Assembly: GCF_029784155.1 (NCBI RefSeq)
Contig: NC_073693.1
Location: 281,249,456 to 281,313,455, forward strand
Reading direction: 5' to 3'
Source: Uranotaenia lowii
Taxonomy: Eukaryota; Arthropoda; Insecta; Diptera; Culicidae
Length of the DNA stretch: 64,000 nucleotides
This document shows positions 44,300-56,039 of this stretch, in pieces. The number at the start of each line of letters is the position of its first letter. Within the stretch, counting starts at the first letter, position 1. Below the pieces are notes generated by a model, which was not told where the DNA came from, ran no database searches, and saw only the letters and a list, made by a program, of their open reading frames with translations. The translations under genes were made by a program, and so were the position numbers.

Positions 44300-45725
44300 A
44301 ACTTGGACCAAATTTGTCAAAAACTGACAAATTTTTGACTCAAATACTGACGTAAGTGAGTTTGTTGTTGAAGTTCAGGAGTTTATTTTCGAATTCTGAC
44401 GAATTATCGAACGATTTTCGATTCCTGACAAATCATACACCCTTGAACCCGATTCGTCCAATACAGAATTAATAGATGTTGACACAAGCTTCAAATTTCT
44501 GATGAATTCAGACTTGTACTTTCAAACAAGCTCTTAAACTGGCGCGTTATTTTTGACACAGGATTAATATCTGACCATGTTTCCGAACATTTTAATTTAG
44601 ACTCGATTTCTGACAAGATTTCTTCTGTCTTCCCAAGCAACCAGAATTCCCTTAAAGTGGTTCCATAGAAGCTTAATCAGCTCTCGTTTATGTCTGAAGG
44701 GAATGCTAATCAGCCCAAAATTTAAGTTCTTAAAGCTACTTTTAAGTTCGTTTAGGTGGCTGTAGAGAACGCTATGCAGCTTTTAAGAGAATGTCAAGAA
44801 ACTTCTACGCGATGAAAAAAATCCGATTGACAGATTGCACTGACAACCAGATGTCAGATTGCTAGGTTGCCGGTCTATCATGGTCTATCTCATTGGTTTT
44901 AATTATATTGTTTTGAATACAAAAGCTGCTTACTCCTAGAGAATTGAACCGCTGCTCTCTAGGTTGCAATGAAACTCACCAGCCTCTCGACCAATCCAGC
45001 AATGTTTCATTGCCACTGTATTAATTAGAATTTAAACTTAATGTCATTTGAGAAGATTGAATGGATAGGTCAATAGATTCCATCTTATTTTATTTCAAGG
45101 ACTTTCCGTACACCATATAAATAATTAAACAAAAATTCTCATCATCAAAAATTTATTCGAATATCTTAACATTTTAAGAAAAAATTAAAAAAAAACTTGA
45201 ATTACATTTGTAAATATCAGTACAGATATAAACAAAACAAATACCATGACAAGAAATTGACAGACTTTTTTGACATGCCGCTTAGAATTCCCATATAGGT
45301 TCTTTAAAACACCTTTGAGTACCTTAATGGTGCGTTTTAGAATGTTACGCGAACCTTATCGACCTTCTTTAAAGAAGTTCCATTAAAAGCGCTTAGAAAT
45401 TCCATTATCGATAGTTTAACCTTTCAAAGGGCGATGGAAGTTCCTGAGTATCTTTTACGCGACAAGAGTCACCTGAAGTTTCCGTAAAACATTTTTTCAG
45501 CCAAATGTGAACTTCGGAGTTCACTCTTTAAGTAAAAACGCGACTTTTGGTTGCTTGGGTTAATTTCTGACAATTCTGACACAATGTTTAGTTCTTAAAC
45601 AGACTTGTATTTTCCGACAAATTCATACACCTTGGACCCAACACGTCCAGCACTGATTAATTCTGACCAAATTATATGACTTGCACCTTAATGTGCTTCT
45701 GACTTGCACCTTATTTGCTTCTGAG
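44300..45725. repeat. Repeat rich in CTGACAAAT, split by element D
   Basis: On both sides of element D words such as TTCTGACAAATT, GACTTGTA and TTTCTGAC recur. The left part has CTGACAAATCATACACCCTTG and the right part GACAAATTCATACACCTTGG, so the same ~50-bp segment is repeated across the insertion. The family is unknown. Confidence 0.55.
44632..45559. mobile_element. CCCAAG element D (928 bp)
   Basis: The ends are CCCAAGCAACCAGAATTCC (left) and the complement of the right, CCCAAGCAACCAAAAGTCGC. The flanks are TT (44630-44631 and 45560-45561). The right end shares CCCAAGCAACCAAAAGTC with element C although the interiors differ. No coding capacity is visible. Confidence 0.75.
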
Positions 45726-48257
45726 TGAGAGTATTTGCACTTAATTTTAATCAACTTCATCCGATCGCGACGCAAAAAAACGTAGTATCGTTAAATCCGG
45801 AGAGCGAAAATAACAGTTGAAATTACCATTTTGGGAGAATTTAAACATTTTTAGTTTGTGTTTATCTAACTAAAGCAGCTGAAAAATAGCGGAGTTAAAA
45901 TCAAACATTCAAATCAGATATAACCTGAATACGCACCCTGTATTAAGAACCAATATTTTATTGCTATTTTTAAAAACTTTTTAATGTAATGGACAAAACT
46001 GAGCATTTTATTCAACAAAAACCTTACTTTGAGGAATTTTTTTGCTTCAAATCTATGAAGATATTATAAATAACAGTGAAAAAACACGTGGAGAAATGTG
46101 GTTTACAAAAAAGGTGATCAAAACAGAAAAGGAGATAAAAGAGATAGATGATGAACTATCAACTTGATGAAAAAAAAACAGCTTTAGTAAGAAAATTAAA
46201 GATTCTTATTTATTACTTAAACAGGATTCCGTCTTTTGAATTCATATGAAGTTGATAAGTCTATTCAATAGATTTAGAGGTAAATTTAAATGCAAAACAA
46301 AGTTTCCCGAGTCAGGTTATTTTTAACAAGTTTCATTTGATAAAAACAAAACAAAGTCTTACTTCCAGGTCCAAAGTTGATGGCCGACATTATCTCATCA
46401 ATTCCAGTAGTGAAGGCTTCGGGTTGAAATATGAACGTTAAATTGAGGCATTGTATCGCAATTTATCATTTCTGGAGCCACTTGGCGGCAGTCACTAATT
46501 TCCGTTTTTTCCAGTTCTATCTTTCTTACTTTTCTTGACCTGATGCTCACATGATAACTCGAAAGAGCTAAGCACTGTGGGTCAAATGGATTTTATATAC
46601 CGTAACTTTTTTTCAAACTTGAAATGCAACTATGTTATGAGAAATATAAATCTAATTTAGAATTTAGGATAAATTTTTCATTCAGAAAATTTTTAAAATT
46701 AAAAAAATCCCACTGTGCAACCATCCGTTTCATTAATTCTTGAACCTTTTCTTTCAATTTAATTCTGCCGGCCTCCCTGCTCAATATGGCACCTTGAGTG
46801 TGTTCTACCTTGCCCGGAGTCATTCGTCAAGAAAATTTAAAAACTAAATGTACATATTTATTTAATAAATTAAGCTTCATTAAAAAAACACGTCCATGAT
46901 GGGCACTTCTGCTGGGTCGAATGGAATGGAAGCAGCATTTCCCGGGTTTTGTGCTGTTCGTTGGCAAGATTTTTCTGCCCCCGGAATGCCGGCCAGAAAA
47001 AGTAGATTAATTTATTTTACAACTTTTAACTGCACTTCACACTCGCGCGAGTGGCACCAGGCGAGGACTTTTCGAAGGGTTTTTCATTGGCCATTCTTTC
47101 GCTGATGAACTAACTGGTGTACCTTTATTTATGAATTTTGCCAATATATCCGCGAAATTGCTTCGACGCCAAAAGTCGTCTATACGAACGAAGCGCCGCC
47201 GCTTGTCCGAGGGGAGTAATTTTCATTTTATCGAGTAGAATTGTTTTTTCATCTTTTATTCAAAAACTTTCTTCTGGACCGCGAAAAGGAGGGTTGTAAA
47301 TTTGAATTTCCAATTTCAAAAATTTCTTCCAATTAACGAGTGACATTGGTCGCGGTACGCGTGGCTTCTTGGAAAACTGTTCATTCAGTGTCCGGTAGTG
47401 TCTCGCGTTCGAAACTTGCGGGGAAAGGGAAAACTTTTCTAGTTTTCTCCATTTTAGGAAAATCGAGCGACAGAGCCAGTTAATTGTTTACCGATCGGAG
47501 ATGAACAACTTTGGCGAAGAGCAATTTTCCGTAATGACTGTGCGCTTTTTTTCTCAATCATTTGAGTGTCTAGAAAGGAGTGGAAAAAGCAACAAAAACG
47601 AACTCTTCCGTTTAGTTATTACTCGAAAAGTAATTATCATTACTGATCCAGTTTTGCCGCCGCGGCTGCTTGAAGTTTTTCTGAAAGATGAAGTAGAAGA
47701 GTTCGGAGGGAAATGCTCGGTTCAAGTTTATCTATTTTCTAAGGAAATTGGGTATTGCAAACGGAAGTCTATCGATTTCGCTGACTTTGATTGAGATGAG
47801 ATGAAGGTTATTTCCGTTCCTTATGGGGAAAGCAGATCATCTCTGGAAGTATTATGAGTTTTTTCAACCAACAATAAAAATGCCTTTGGGTTTAGTTCGA
47901 TTGAGGAACTCTCACAACCGAAGTCGTATCTAACTGGTTCTTGTTCAAGTTTTAATTCTTTATAACGATTAAACAAGATCACTTCATTGTTTGATTTAAT
48001 AAGAATTTATCAGGCAGTAAGAGGGTTGATCCATATTAGAACAAATATCGCTTCCGGCTTCCCTTACATTACGAAGTGTGCCAACACTTAGTTAATCGCG
48101 TCGGCAGATTTCAAATGCAGAAGATGTTTTATTCAAGGTGGTTTATCTTCAATCTGCGATACGGAAAAATGTATTTTTTTCATTGGTACTTTGTAAATGC
48201 CTTTTAAAAACCATCGTGCAACCACCATTAATTTAGTTCAAGTAGTTTTGACGGTCG
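45726..48257. other. Mostly unique DNA; possible regulatory or intronic region
   Basis: 46890-47500 is less AT-rich, with strings such as CGCGCGAGTGG, CGAAGCGCCGCCGC and GGTCGCGGTACGCG, and no repeat ends. A 97-codon plus frame at 47501-47794 has a mixed composition, but I see no domain and no splice partner. It may be regulatory DNA or a gene start, without direct proof. Confidence 0.35.
46363..46416 (-). CDS. Weak exon candidate, unknown product
   Basis: On the minus strand an AG precedes 46416 and a GTAAGA donor follows 46363. The 54-nt segment is open in one frame (FTTGIDEIMSAINFGPG). The pyrimidine tract before the AG is short, and the segment is small enough to be open by chance. No family was recognised. 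Confidence 0.2.
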
Positions 48258-48265
48258 CCATAGCA

Positions 48266-48500
48266 CACGCATGTCAAACTCGTTTAGGTGTGCGGGCCGC
48301 ATTAAAAATTTTCTATGACGTAGAGGGCCGCAGCCAAAATCAGTTAAATCGGTACATTCATCTTTAGTTTTTTTTGCAGTAATATTTTACATAAAAATCA
48401 GTGGTGTTTTTTGTGACAATTTAAGACGGGGCTACGCGGGCCGCATTGACATAGGCCGCGGGCCGCATGCGGCCCGCGAACCCCCAGTTTGACATGCCTG
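48266..48500. mobile_element. hAT-type MITE (235 bp) with 8-bp target duplication
   Basis: A perfect 8-bp direct repeat CCATAGCA (48258-48265 and 48501-48508) flanks inverted ends CACGCATGTCAAACTCG and, as complement, CAGGCATGTCAAACTG. The interior is rich in GCGGGCCGC/GCGGCCCGC. The structure is that of a hAT-derived miniature element. Confidence 0.85.
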
Positions 48501-48509
48501 CCATAGCAG

Positions 48510-49187
48510 ATTCAAATCAATCGGTTAGTTAATTAGTTAATATAATTTTCCAATGTATAAAGTAAACGAAATCATCGTTTTGTTAAGTTCTTTAATATAA
48601 CTCTTACATGTTTAAATGACGCTTCTACAGATAGAAAGTCAAAAAACATTTAAAAGTTGAAAGGCTTGAAATACAGTCGCTCACCAAATAATTCTTACTC
48701 TCAGGCGCATCCGCACAGATCTTTAAATTGGTTCAGTTGTTCTAGATTTTTTATGTCATTGCACGAGATAAACTCTTAAGTAGGAAATTTTTAAGATTAT
48801 GAAATGTTAAGCTGGATAGATAAAACGAGTGTTCTTTGTAGAAAAATCGAAGAGATGGTGAAGATGTAAGCCATAGGTGGCCAAGATTTACTCCAAAATA
48901 GCCTTTTTTTTAGAGCTGGCAGACAGCATAAAATGTTTTTATTATTGGAAAATTTGGCATTAAGAACCCGCATATAGGCTGTTTAGAAAAATTAAGTGGA
49001 AAAAAAGTTTGCCGACTTGCGGGAGTCTCAAGCAGCAAAAACTTTGTAGCACGCAGGTCACGTGGCTTTATCTAGAAGTAATTTTAAACATCATTTATTT
49101 GAAAACGGTCAGATTGTACGAGTTAAAATATACAAATTATTATGAATGTCGTGATTTGCGCCAAAAAAGTATGTCAATCAATTTGTA
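48510..49187. other. No feature recognised
   Basis: AT-rich DNA without identifiable genes or repeat ends. Confidence 0.4.
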
Positions 49188-50067
49188 AAGAGTGCATTCG
49201 AAAAAATGTAGCACTTTGTATTGTGAATAACTTTTGATGTATGGATGGAAATTGAGGAAATTTTCAGTGAAGCTTGTAAGTAATGTAATTTTGATATGTG
49301 AAAATTTTCTTGACATTGTGTCGAGTCCTTTCTGAGATAGCGTCCAATACAGAAGCTCGTTGACCTAAAATTGTGGGAAGAATCGAGAAAAACCCAGGAA
49401 AGTGTAAGTGGGAGAACCAAAATCAGCTGAATGTCGAATAATCGACCAAAGTTCATAAAACGTAAAACGTTTAAGGAGCTCTAGAGGATATAGAAGTGAG
49501 CTTAAGTTTAAATTAAAGTGAAGACGATTATTTTTTTTAAAGATAAGATGTTTTCATAGAGATAAAGCGATTAAAAAGTTATTTTTTTCTGACTGGTTTG
49601 TCTAGATGAATAATAAACAGGCCTGACTTCATTTCTCCAAGGTAAAAAAGTTGCTCATCATTCAAGTAAACAAAAAACGGTGGTCAAATCGTGCGCAAAA
49701 CATTTGAACCTCTAGCGGGTAGATATTTTGAAAAATTTGTCACAACGTTGTTCAAATTAAAAATTTTGAGTTATTTTGATTGTTCAGGAAACAGAAAATG
49801 TAATCTAAAATAGCCATGATTTAGAAAAAGAGTGGTTCATAGTATACATTATAAATAGTACACTTGGAGCCCAAGAATTAAAGTCGAGAAACTTCTTCAT
49901 TAGACACTTGTTCAGAAAATGCTTGACAAAACGACACATAAGTTTGCACATGTAAATATAACATTACTTAGTAGATATCTTCACTGAAAGTTGCATCAAT
50001 TTTCATCTATGCATTCAAAAGTTATTTACAAAACAAAATGTTGCATTTTTTTTCTAATACACTCCTA
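49188..50067. mobile_element. Foldback-like repeat with GAGTG(C/T)ATT ends, copy 1
   Basis: The left sequence AGAGTGCATTCGAAAAAATG and the complement of the right, AGGAGTGTATTAGAAAAAAA, are inverted repeats. The similarity extends inward through AATAACTTTTGA(T/A)G and TTTCAGTGAAG on both sides. No target duplication is certain. A related sequence follows at 50280. Confidence 0.55.
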
Positions 50068-50279
50068 AGAGGAATTGAAGCATGTGCGTAAAAGTAAGAA
50101 TCAGAAGAAATTATGCAGTTTCACTAGAACAAATGGTGTCAAATTTCTTAGAGTAAACCAGACAACTGAAAAATGGCAAGCGGTTTTCTGGCAGGCCAAG
50201 GAACAATCTCAGGTCTTAAGAGGCATTCAACCATGACGTGAATTCATAATTCCGGACTTTTCAGAACTGTTATCGTTCT

Positions 50280-50840
50280 GAATACACTCCAAAAAAAGGC
50301 AACACTTTGTTCTAACTAACTTTTGAATGCATGGATGCATGGAAACTTTCAGTGAAGCTACCTGGTGATGTAATGTGTACGTGTACAAAATTTAATGACA
50401 ATCTGTCAAGTGTTTCTTGAGATTTCGCCAATACTGAAGTTCATTGACACATTTTTTTTTTTGCAAGACCGATAAAAATCAAGGAAAGTTCCAGTGAGAG
50501 ACCCGAAAACAGCTTAAAATCAACTATTCGACCAAAGTTCACATAGACAGTCGTTCAAGAAATCCCAGAGGCTTCAATAGTGAGCTAAAATTTGAATAAA
50601 CGTGAAGATGATTTTTCATAAAGTAAAGCATGTGAGAAGTTATTTTGAGCTCATTCCGGAAATATTAATAGAGGAAGTAACACAGAGAACAGACGTACAA
50701 GCTCGAACAAAAAATCTTCAGAAAAGTGAGTAAAATTTCAAATGCTGGCATCCAAAAAAAAAAGTTGAAAATTGACTTAAAGCAGTACCATCTATTGCGC
50801 CGTTCAAAAGTTACAAATCAAATTTTCAAGTGCCAGTTTT
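50280..50840 (+). repeat. Foldback-like repeat, copy 2
   Basis: The left part parallels 49188-49535 (ACTTTTGAATGCATGGATG, TTTCAGTGAAGCT, CGACCAAAGTTCA). The right part near 50760-50835 resembles the complement of the same words (CGTTCAAAAGTTACAAATC). The copies are about 1.1 kb apart in direct orientation. Confidence 0.55.
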
Positions 50841-51065
50841 CGGAAAAGCTTATCGTATATGAACACATTTTTGACAGATAAATGCAATAAGAGTTACTTT
50901 TTATGAGACAGAATTTCACTCCCTTTATTTTCCCACTTCTGAGGCAGTCAAAATAACTAACAGTTTTGAAATAAATTTTTGCACTTCTTGGACGTTTATT
51001 GTCAGAGGACGAATCGGCTATATCCAATCAATTAGGTACATTCTTTACGATCTGTCTTACCCATT

Positions 51066-51262
51066 CGGGCTTGTGATATAGTTCAGTTGGCAAGTCAGTT
51101 GCTTTCTGAGCCAATGTCCGTGAGTTCGAGCCCAAGAGTAAACATCGATCACAGTTGTACCGGATAAGTTTTTCAATGACTTGTCCGCCAACTTCATCGT
51201 TGATATAAGTCGCGAATGACATGAAGATGTTAAAACGACTATAATCGAAACAAAAAAAAAAA
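51066..51262 (+). mobile_element. tRNA-derived SINE, copy 2
   Basis: It starts CGGGCTTGTGATATAGTTCA, with A-box-like TAGTTCAGTTGG and B-box-like GAGTTCGAGCCC, and ends in an A-rich tail. A perfect 12-bp duplication GTCTTACCCATT flanks it (51054-51065 and 51263-51274). The body shared with copy 1 (6177-6359) includes CAGTTGTACCGGATAAGTTT. The clean duplication suggests a fairly recent insertion. Confidence 0.88.
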
Positions 51263-51274
51263 GTCTTACCCATT

Positions 51275-51851
51275 AGAACCATTTTTAAACATCTCGAAGC
51301 GGGTTACTTTCGAGAATCACTTTTGCATCCCATTGTTCAAAACTTAGTACTTTCTAGTTTGAAGAAAAGAGGGTGTTGGATTACTAGAGAGCAATGTCAG
51401 GCTAAACCAACTTCGTACGACCCTGGATCATTAATGAAGAAGGACGGTTCAAAGATGTCGAGATGCAACTGTCAGCATCTCTAATGAACAGCTGATTAGA
51501 CGAAGTAAAATGATTGTGGACTATGTATGTCCTTTTACAAAAAAAAAGCCACGAAGGTATCCTGCACCCCAACAGAGGGATTAAATTTTAAGATATTTTT
51601 CCTTTATGCAACGTGACGGAAATTCAACGAATCTTCAAAAACGATTTTTTTTAAACATGCCAAATAGTTCACACGACTTGTTCAAAACCGACCTTATTTT
51701 TTTTATCAGTTTGTTTTTGACAGTTCCCTTTGGTGTATTTGGAGACATCTGGTGGCTCAGCCAAAAAACAAAAATTGGGTCAAAACGGTCGTTGGATATT
51801 TTACACAAGTTTCGTGGGCTAGTTTGTACGTCTGTTCTCTTTGTATTAATT
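51275..51851. other. No gene assigned
   Basis: A 170-codon frame (51606-52118) crosses from here into the next repeat. Its composition is erratic, with Phe/Lys-rich tails and a His/Pro run caused by a C-rich tract, so I do not treat it as a gene. Confidence 0.4.
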
Positions 51852-52262
51852 AGGCTAGAACCAATATCAATTTATACTTTTGTCACCACCACCACCCCCC
51901 ACCCCCCTTCAAAATTTCCACAAAACCTGAAGGGGAGAATAAATAAAGTTTGGAGTATTTTATGTAAGTTTCGAAAAAAAATCAAGGATCTGAACTATAA
52001 CAAGACGAGAAAACAAATTTTGGAAGATGGGAGTTTTTTCACCTTTTGTATTTTCGATTTTTTTGAATTTTTTGATGAAAAATTACTTGATTTATATAGG
52101 TTTTGTGTAATGCTATAGTGAGCAATTTTGTTGCATACAAGCTTTCGTGCAATTTATCCCAATTTATTTGTTTTTCGCATTATTTTTTAGTGTGCCCCCT
52201 AACGCCCCCCTCCCCCCCCAACGCAGAGTGACAAAACAAAGATTTGAAATTTGTTCCGGCCT
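51852..52262. mobile_element. AGGC(T/C)(A/G)GAAC-ended repeat, copy 1 (411 bp)
   Basis: The left end AGGCTAGAACCAATATCAAT and the complement of the right, AGGCCGGAACAAATTTCAAA, form inverted ends. C runs lie at about 51886-51907 and 52195-52219. The copy at 61386-61795 has nearly the same length (410 bp) in the opposite orientation, which supports the limits. The target duplication is unclear. Confidence 0.65.
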
Positions 52263-52845
52263 TACTAGACATAAATGTACAGCTATAACCAGACGATATC
52301 TAAAAAAGGCTAATGGCTAAATAATTTTTTGGACTTAAACTTTTCGTTATAGTAGAAAAGCAACTTATTTCATACCTGCCAAAACAAGACTCGCCTTTTT
52401 TTCTTAAAAAAGAGCATACAAATAATTGAATTATCTATTCCTAAAGTTTTAAGCATCCTAATATTAGGAATTAATCTTAATCGAAAGGGAAATGCACTGC
52501 CTCATTTTCCAATCCAAGACATTCAAATGAGGAAAAGGACCAACACGAATTATGCCAGTAGTGTTGGTTTGGCTCCTGAGTTTTATTTGATCCATTTTAA
52601 AAAGGTTCAGGTTAAAAATTTGAAAATGCTTGAAAAGGCTCGTTTTAGGTTTTATTATCGAGTCAAATTTAAACGGTTTAGAAAATCCTCTACCAACTTA
52701 TTTAAAATAATACTCGATGTCATCGTTTTAAAGCTTTAAAATTTTGTTTATCGCCACGCTTGAATGTGATTTAAGCTTTTTGTCACGGCACTAAAATATG
52801 TAGAATTAATGCCTAAATTGATCACATTTTCTTGTTTCCAAAATA
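52263..52845. other. No feature recognised
   Basis: AT-rich DNA. The 70-codon frame at 52527-52739 is Lys/Phe-rich with no domain. Confidence 0.4.
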
Positions 52846-52853
52846 ACTTATAT

Positions 52854-53928
52854 CAGTGGTCGGCAACCTTTTCAGTTGGAAGAGCCAAAAAATTCAAATT
52901 TTCAAAATTTCAGATTTTGAAAGAGCCACATTAAAGATTTATTGTATTTGTTTTGATTAAAAAAATCAAAATACAATAATGATCAATGAACATAAGCTTT
53001 ACGCAAGTTTTAATTTTTTTTTCTAATTATTGGATTTTTCTTTAAATCTGTTTCTGATTACCATTAAGTACATGGATTTTCTTCAAAGTCTTCATCTTTC
53101 TAACATGGTTTGATTGTATATAAATTTTAATACATTGGCAAATATCGAGTCAAGAATGTTTTAAACCATATTAAGCTTAAATGAACACTTTGCATGATGT
53201 CAAAGTGAAAGATTTGAAGATAAGACGTATATTAAGATTCATTTATATTGCCGTTTTCAGTTCAAATAAATATGATAAGATTTTTCCAATATGTTTATGT
53301 TTTTAATCGTCAAAGTTGTAATTGTTTTTCGAAATGGTTAATTCATTCTGAAATTAATTTTAGAAATTTCAACTGATTAATTTTCATAGAGGACAAAAAA
53401 GTGATTGCGATTGCCTAAAGTAAAAAATATGATGAGGGTTGCGTTGTTTAATAACAAAACACTACTTTTTTGTAAATGACTTTCCTGTTAGCTATAGCTC
53501 AATTTTTGTGTTCAATTGATTCAAAAATATACACGGGTTTTGGAAATAAATATATTTATTTTAATTTGATTTTGGTTTATTAATTTGAATAAAAAAAAGT
53601 TAATTTTTGCATTTACGGTTAATGATAAATTAAACCTTGATCTGTATGTTGATGCTTTCAAAACAGTAAAAAGCAAAAAAAAAAATGTAAAATTAGGCTT
53701 CAAGAAATGTTATTTTACCATTTGGTTCTTTAACGCTTGTTCTTATAATGGATGCAATTTTTAAATTCTCTTCTGGACCTATACAAATCCGTGAGCCAGG
53801 TCACAAGACTCAATTACAGCTTTAGCACGATTTTATAAATATTTTAACCGAAAATACATATAATATTATCGCAGAGAACTTAAGAGCCGCAGCTTAACAT
53901 CAAAAGAGCCACAGGTTGCCTGCCTATG
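52854..53928. mobile_element. hAT-type element, first of a tandem pair
   Basis: The left end CAGTGGTCGGCAACCTTTT and the complement of the right, CATAGGCAGGCAACCTGTG, are inverted. The 8-bp flanks are ACTTATAT (52846-52853) and ACCTATAT (53929-53936), with one mismatch. Near the ends are GAAGAGCCA and AAGAGCCACAGG. The 1,075-bp interior is AT-rich with no transposase visible. Confidence 0.75.
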
Positions 53929-53936
53929 ACCTATAT

Positions 53937-54717
53937 CAGAGGTGAGCAACATGCGGCCCGCGGGGTGAAAAATGGTAACTGTAATATTGACAAATCTGGT
54001 TTAAAATCTGTGAAATTATGAATTTTCCATGAATTTGAAACTATGCTCACCATCTCAATGCAATGATTTCATACGGAACTTCAAATTATAAAAACAAACG
54101 TTGATAGGAAAATGTAGGCTTTACGAAAAAAAAATTAATTGTAAAGAAAACTTTTTCGAAAATGGGCACTGAAAAAAATCGCTATGGTTAAGCTCCATGA
54201 AACATTTCAATGGAAGTGATGACAAAAAATACCATTGCATCGGTTCAAACAAAAAAAAATAGGTTTTTTCAGAAAACGGTTCAAATCTTTTTACAAACCT
54301 TCAAAAGACTCTCGAAAATTTTCGTTTTTAAAAAGTTCGTCGCCACGCTCATTTTTACAGATTTACTAGCCAGCCCTAAAAATTTTTTGGAGCGAGGAAG
54401 TAAAGAGGGAAAATTCCAAAATTGAAACGTGTTACTAAACTGAGCAGGTATCTGGTGTCAGAGGGCATCACCGTTTTTATTAGTAAATGAAAGGGATGCA
54501 AATGATGTTTGCTTTTTGTTAAAATAGAATATTCGTTAAACATTTCAATCTTTACTAACATTCAAATTATTGAAGAATGCTCCGGTTTTAGTGATGAAAC
54601 TTAAAAATACGTTAAATTCTGCAAACTATTATTAACTAAATTTTATATTTAATACGGCCCACCGAAAGAATGTCATATTAAAAGTGGCCCGTTGCTTCAA
54701 AAGGTTGCTCACCCAGG
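53937..54717. mobile_element. hAT-type element, second of the pair, in the same 8-bp target
   Basis: It begins CAGAGGTGAGCAACATGCGG directly after ACCTATAT and ends GGTTGCTCACCCAGG directly before another ACCTATAT (54718-54725). It therefore sits in one copy of the duplication left by the preceding element. GCGGCCCGC and GTGGCCCG strings near its ends recall the hAT MITE at 48266. The 781-bp interior has no transposase. Confidence 0.8.
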
Positions 54718-54725
54718 ACCTATAT

Positions 54726-55079
54726 GATTGGAAAACACTGAATAACAGGAATTTTTTTCCAAGATCCGGGAGTCTTCTGCGCAGGAGAGCTTCGTTATTT
54801 TAAGTAGAATTTTAAAGCTTAGTTCTTTTAGAAATGGGACACTTTCTTTTGCTTATAGCTCGTTAACTAGTAATTGGACATTCAAAATTTTGACAGCATT
54901 TTGCTGCCTCTGAAAAGTACTATCCGACCTATTTTTTTCAAAATTTTAAATTTCCGCGTTTTTGAGATATTTACGATGCAAGAAAAAAATGAAAAAAATA
55001 ATTTTGCACAGTTTCCTTCAAAATCCATCATTATCAAATTGATAGCTGACAAAACCGTTGATTATTCAAAGAATTAAGG
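54726..55079. other. No feature recognised
   Basis: AT-rich DNA between the hAT pair and a mariner fragment. The 67-codon frame at 54874 has no domain. Confidence 0.4.
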
Positions 55080-55505
55080 TGTGTGAGGGGTGGAAAAGTA
55101 TGCACACACTGTCAAAAATGTCCACAAAGTTCAAATCAAGAATTGGAGTGAAGCACATGATCGACAACTACGGTTAAGGGTCATCTGAAAAGTCAAGTCT
55201 CATACCAGCATTTTTAATTTGGAATAAGCGAAAAACTAAGGGTGGATCGCTGAAATGTCCAAAAAAATTTCTCCGATAAGCTGAAAGTGTTGCCTTGTAA
55301 TGAGTCATTCAAACCCAACCTGAAAAAACAATTATTTGCTAGTTCCAGAGCTCGTAAGCTGTACAGCTAACACAGAGAGAATGGGAAAGATGATGTTTGA
55401 TTAACGACAAAACTTATGAAATACCCTATTTAAAACAAATTCCAGCGTTTGAATCCTATACCATGTCTGCTCGTGGCAAGGTCCCGAGCATATGAAAGTA
55501 TGTAT
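55080..55505 (+). pseudogene. Degenerate mariner (ITm D37E-like) transposase fragment
   Basis: In changing frames, pieces align by motif with the middle of a mariner transposase: SSRARKLYS near 55340, DKTYEIPYLKQIP near 55410 at the first catalytic block, and MSARGKVP after it. Stops and shifts interrupt every frame. The first Asp block has lost the usual DDETY form. Neither end of the element was located. Confidence 0.5.
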
Positions 55506-55536
55506 TTGCTAGTTGTTTTGTAAGAAATAAAATAAT

Positions 55537-56029
55537 TTGCCCAAATTCTGCTCTTGTGAAAATAACAACAATTTTCAAAACGAAAACTTTGGTTTTAACT
55601 GTTTTTTAAAACCTAAAAAGAGTAATCTTGTATGTACACTTCACAACCTTAGTTCTATACAACCAATTATACTTGAACTTCAATCTCGTGATGGTTTCAC
55701 TTCTATATTGTCAGATTTTGCCAGCAGAATTAGCATTAAAAATGCTTTAAAGAGGCTCAAAAATAATCAAGTTTTGTTTATTTCGAAACAGCTCTATCAC
55801 TAAATTGCCCGCAGTTTCTTTTAAAAGAGAAGTATTGAACCGAAAAGTAGCAGAAATTGAAGGAGAAGGTTGTAGCAATCTAAAATTCAGATTAACAAAG
55901 TATGCGTTTGAAGAACTGATCAATATCATGAATGAAAAAAGTGTGCGCCAGCCGATGGGAGGAACCCAGAATAAAGTAAATTTTTTTCTTACAAAAAAAG
56001 ATAAATATTTTTTTCAAATTTTTTCATGA
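55537..56029 (+). other. Two overlapping plus-strand frames of unknown nature
   Basis: Frame 55537-55803 (88 codons) and frame 55805-56029 (74 codons) have fairly normal composition and lie end to end. The second includes NLKFRLTKYAFEELI, loosely like a transposase N-terminal helix. I cannot assign either. They may be remains of one transposon protein separated by a stop and a frameshift. Confidence 0.25.
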
Positions 56030-56039
56030 ATTATCATAA

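Noticed and set aside
51606..52118. 170-codon open frame
   Set aside because: It crosses the boundary of a transposon-like repeat and includes a C-rich tract. Composition is low-complexity and no domain is seen.
55537..56029. Possible Harbinger-type transposase fragment
   Set aside because: Only one short helix-like string is suggestive; no catalytic motif was found, so it is left unassigned.
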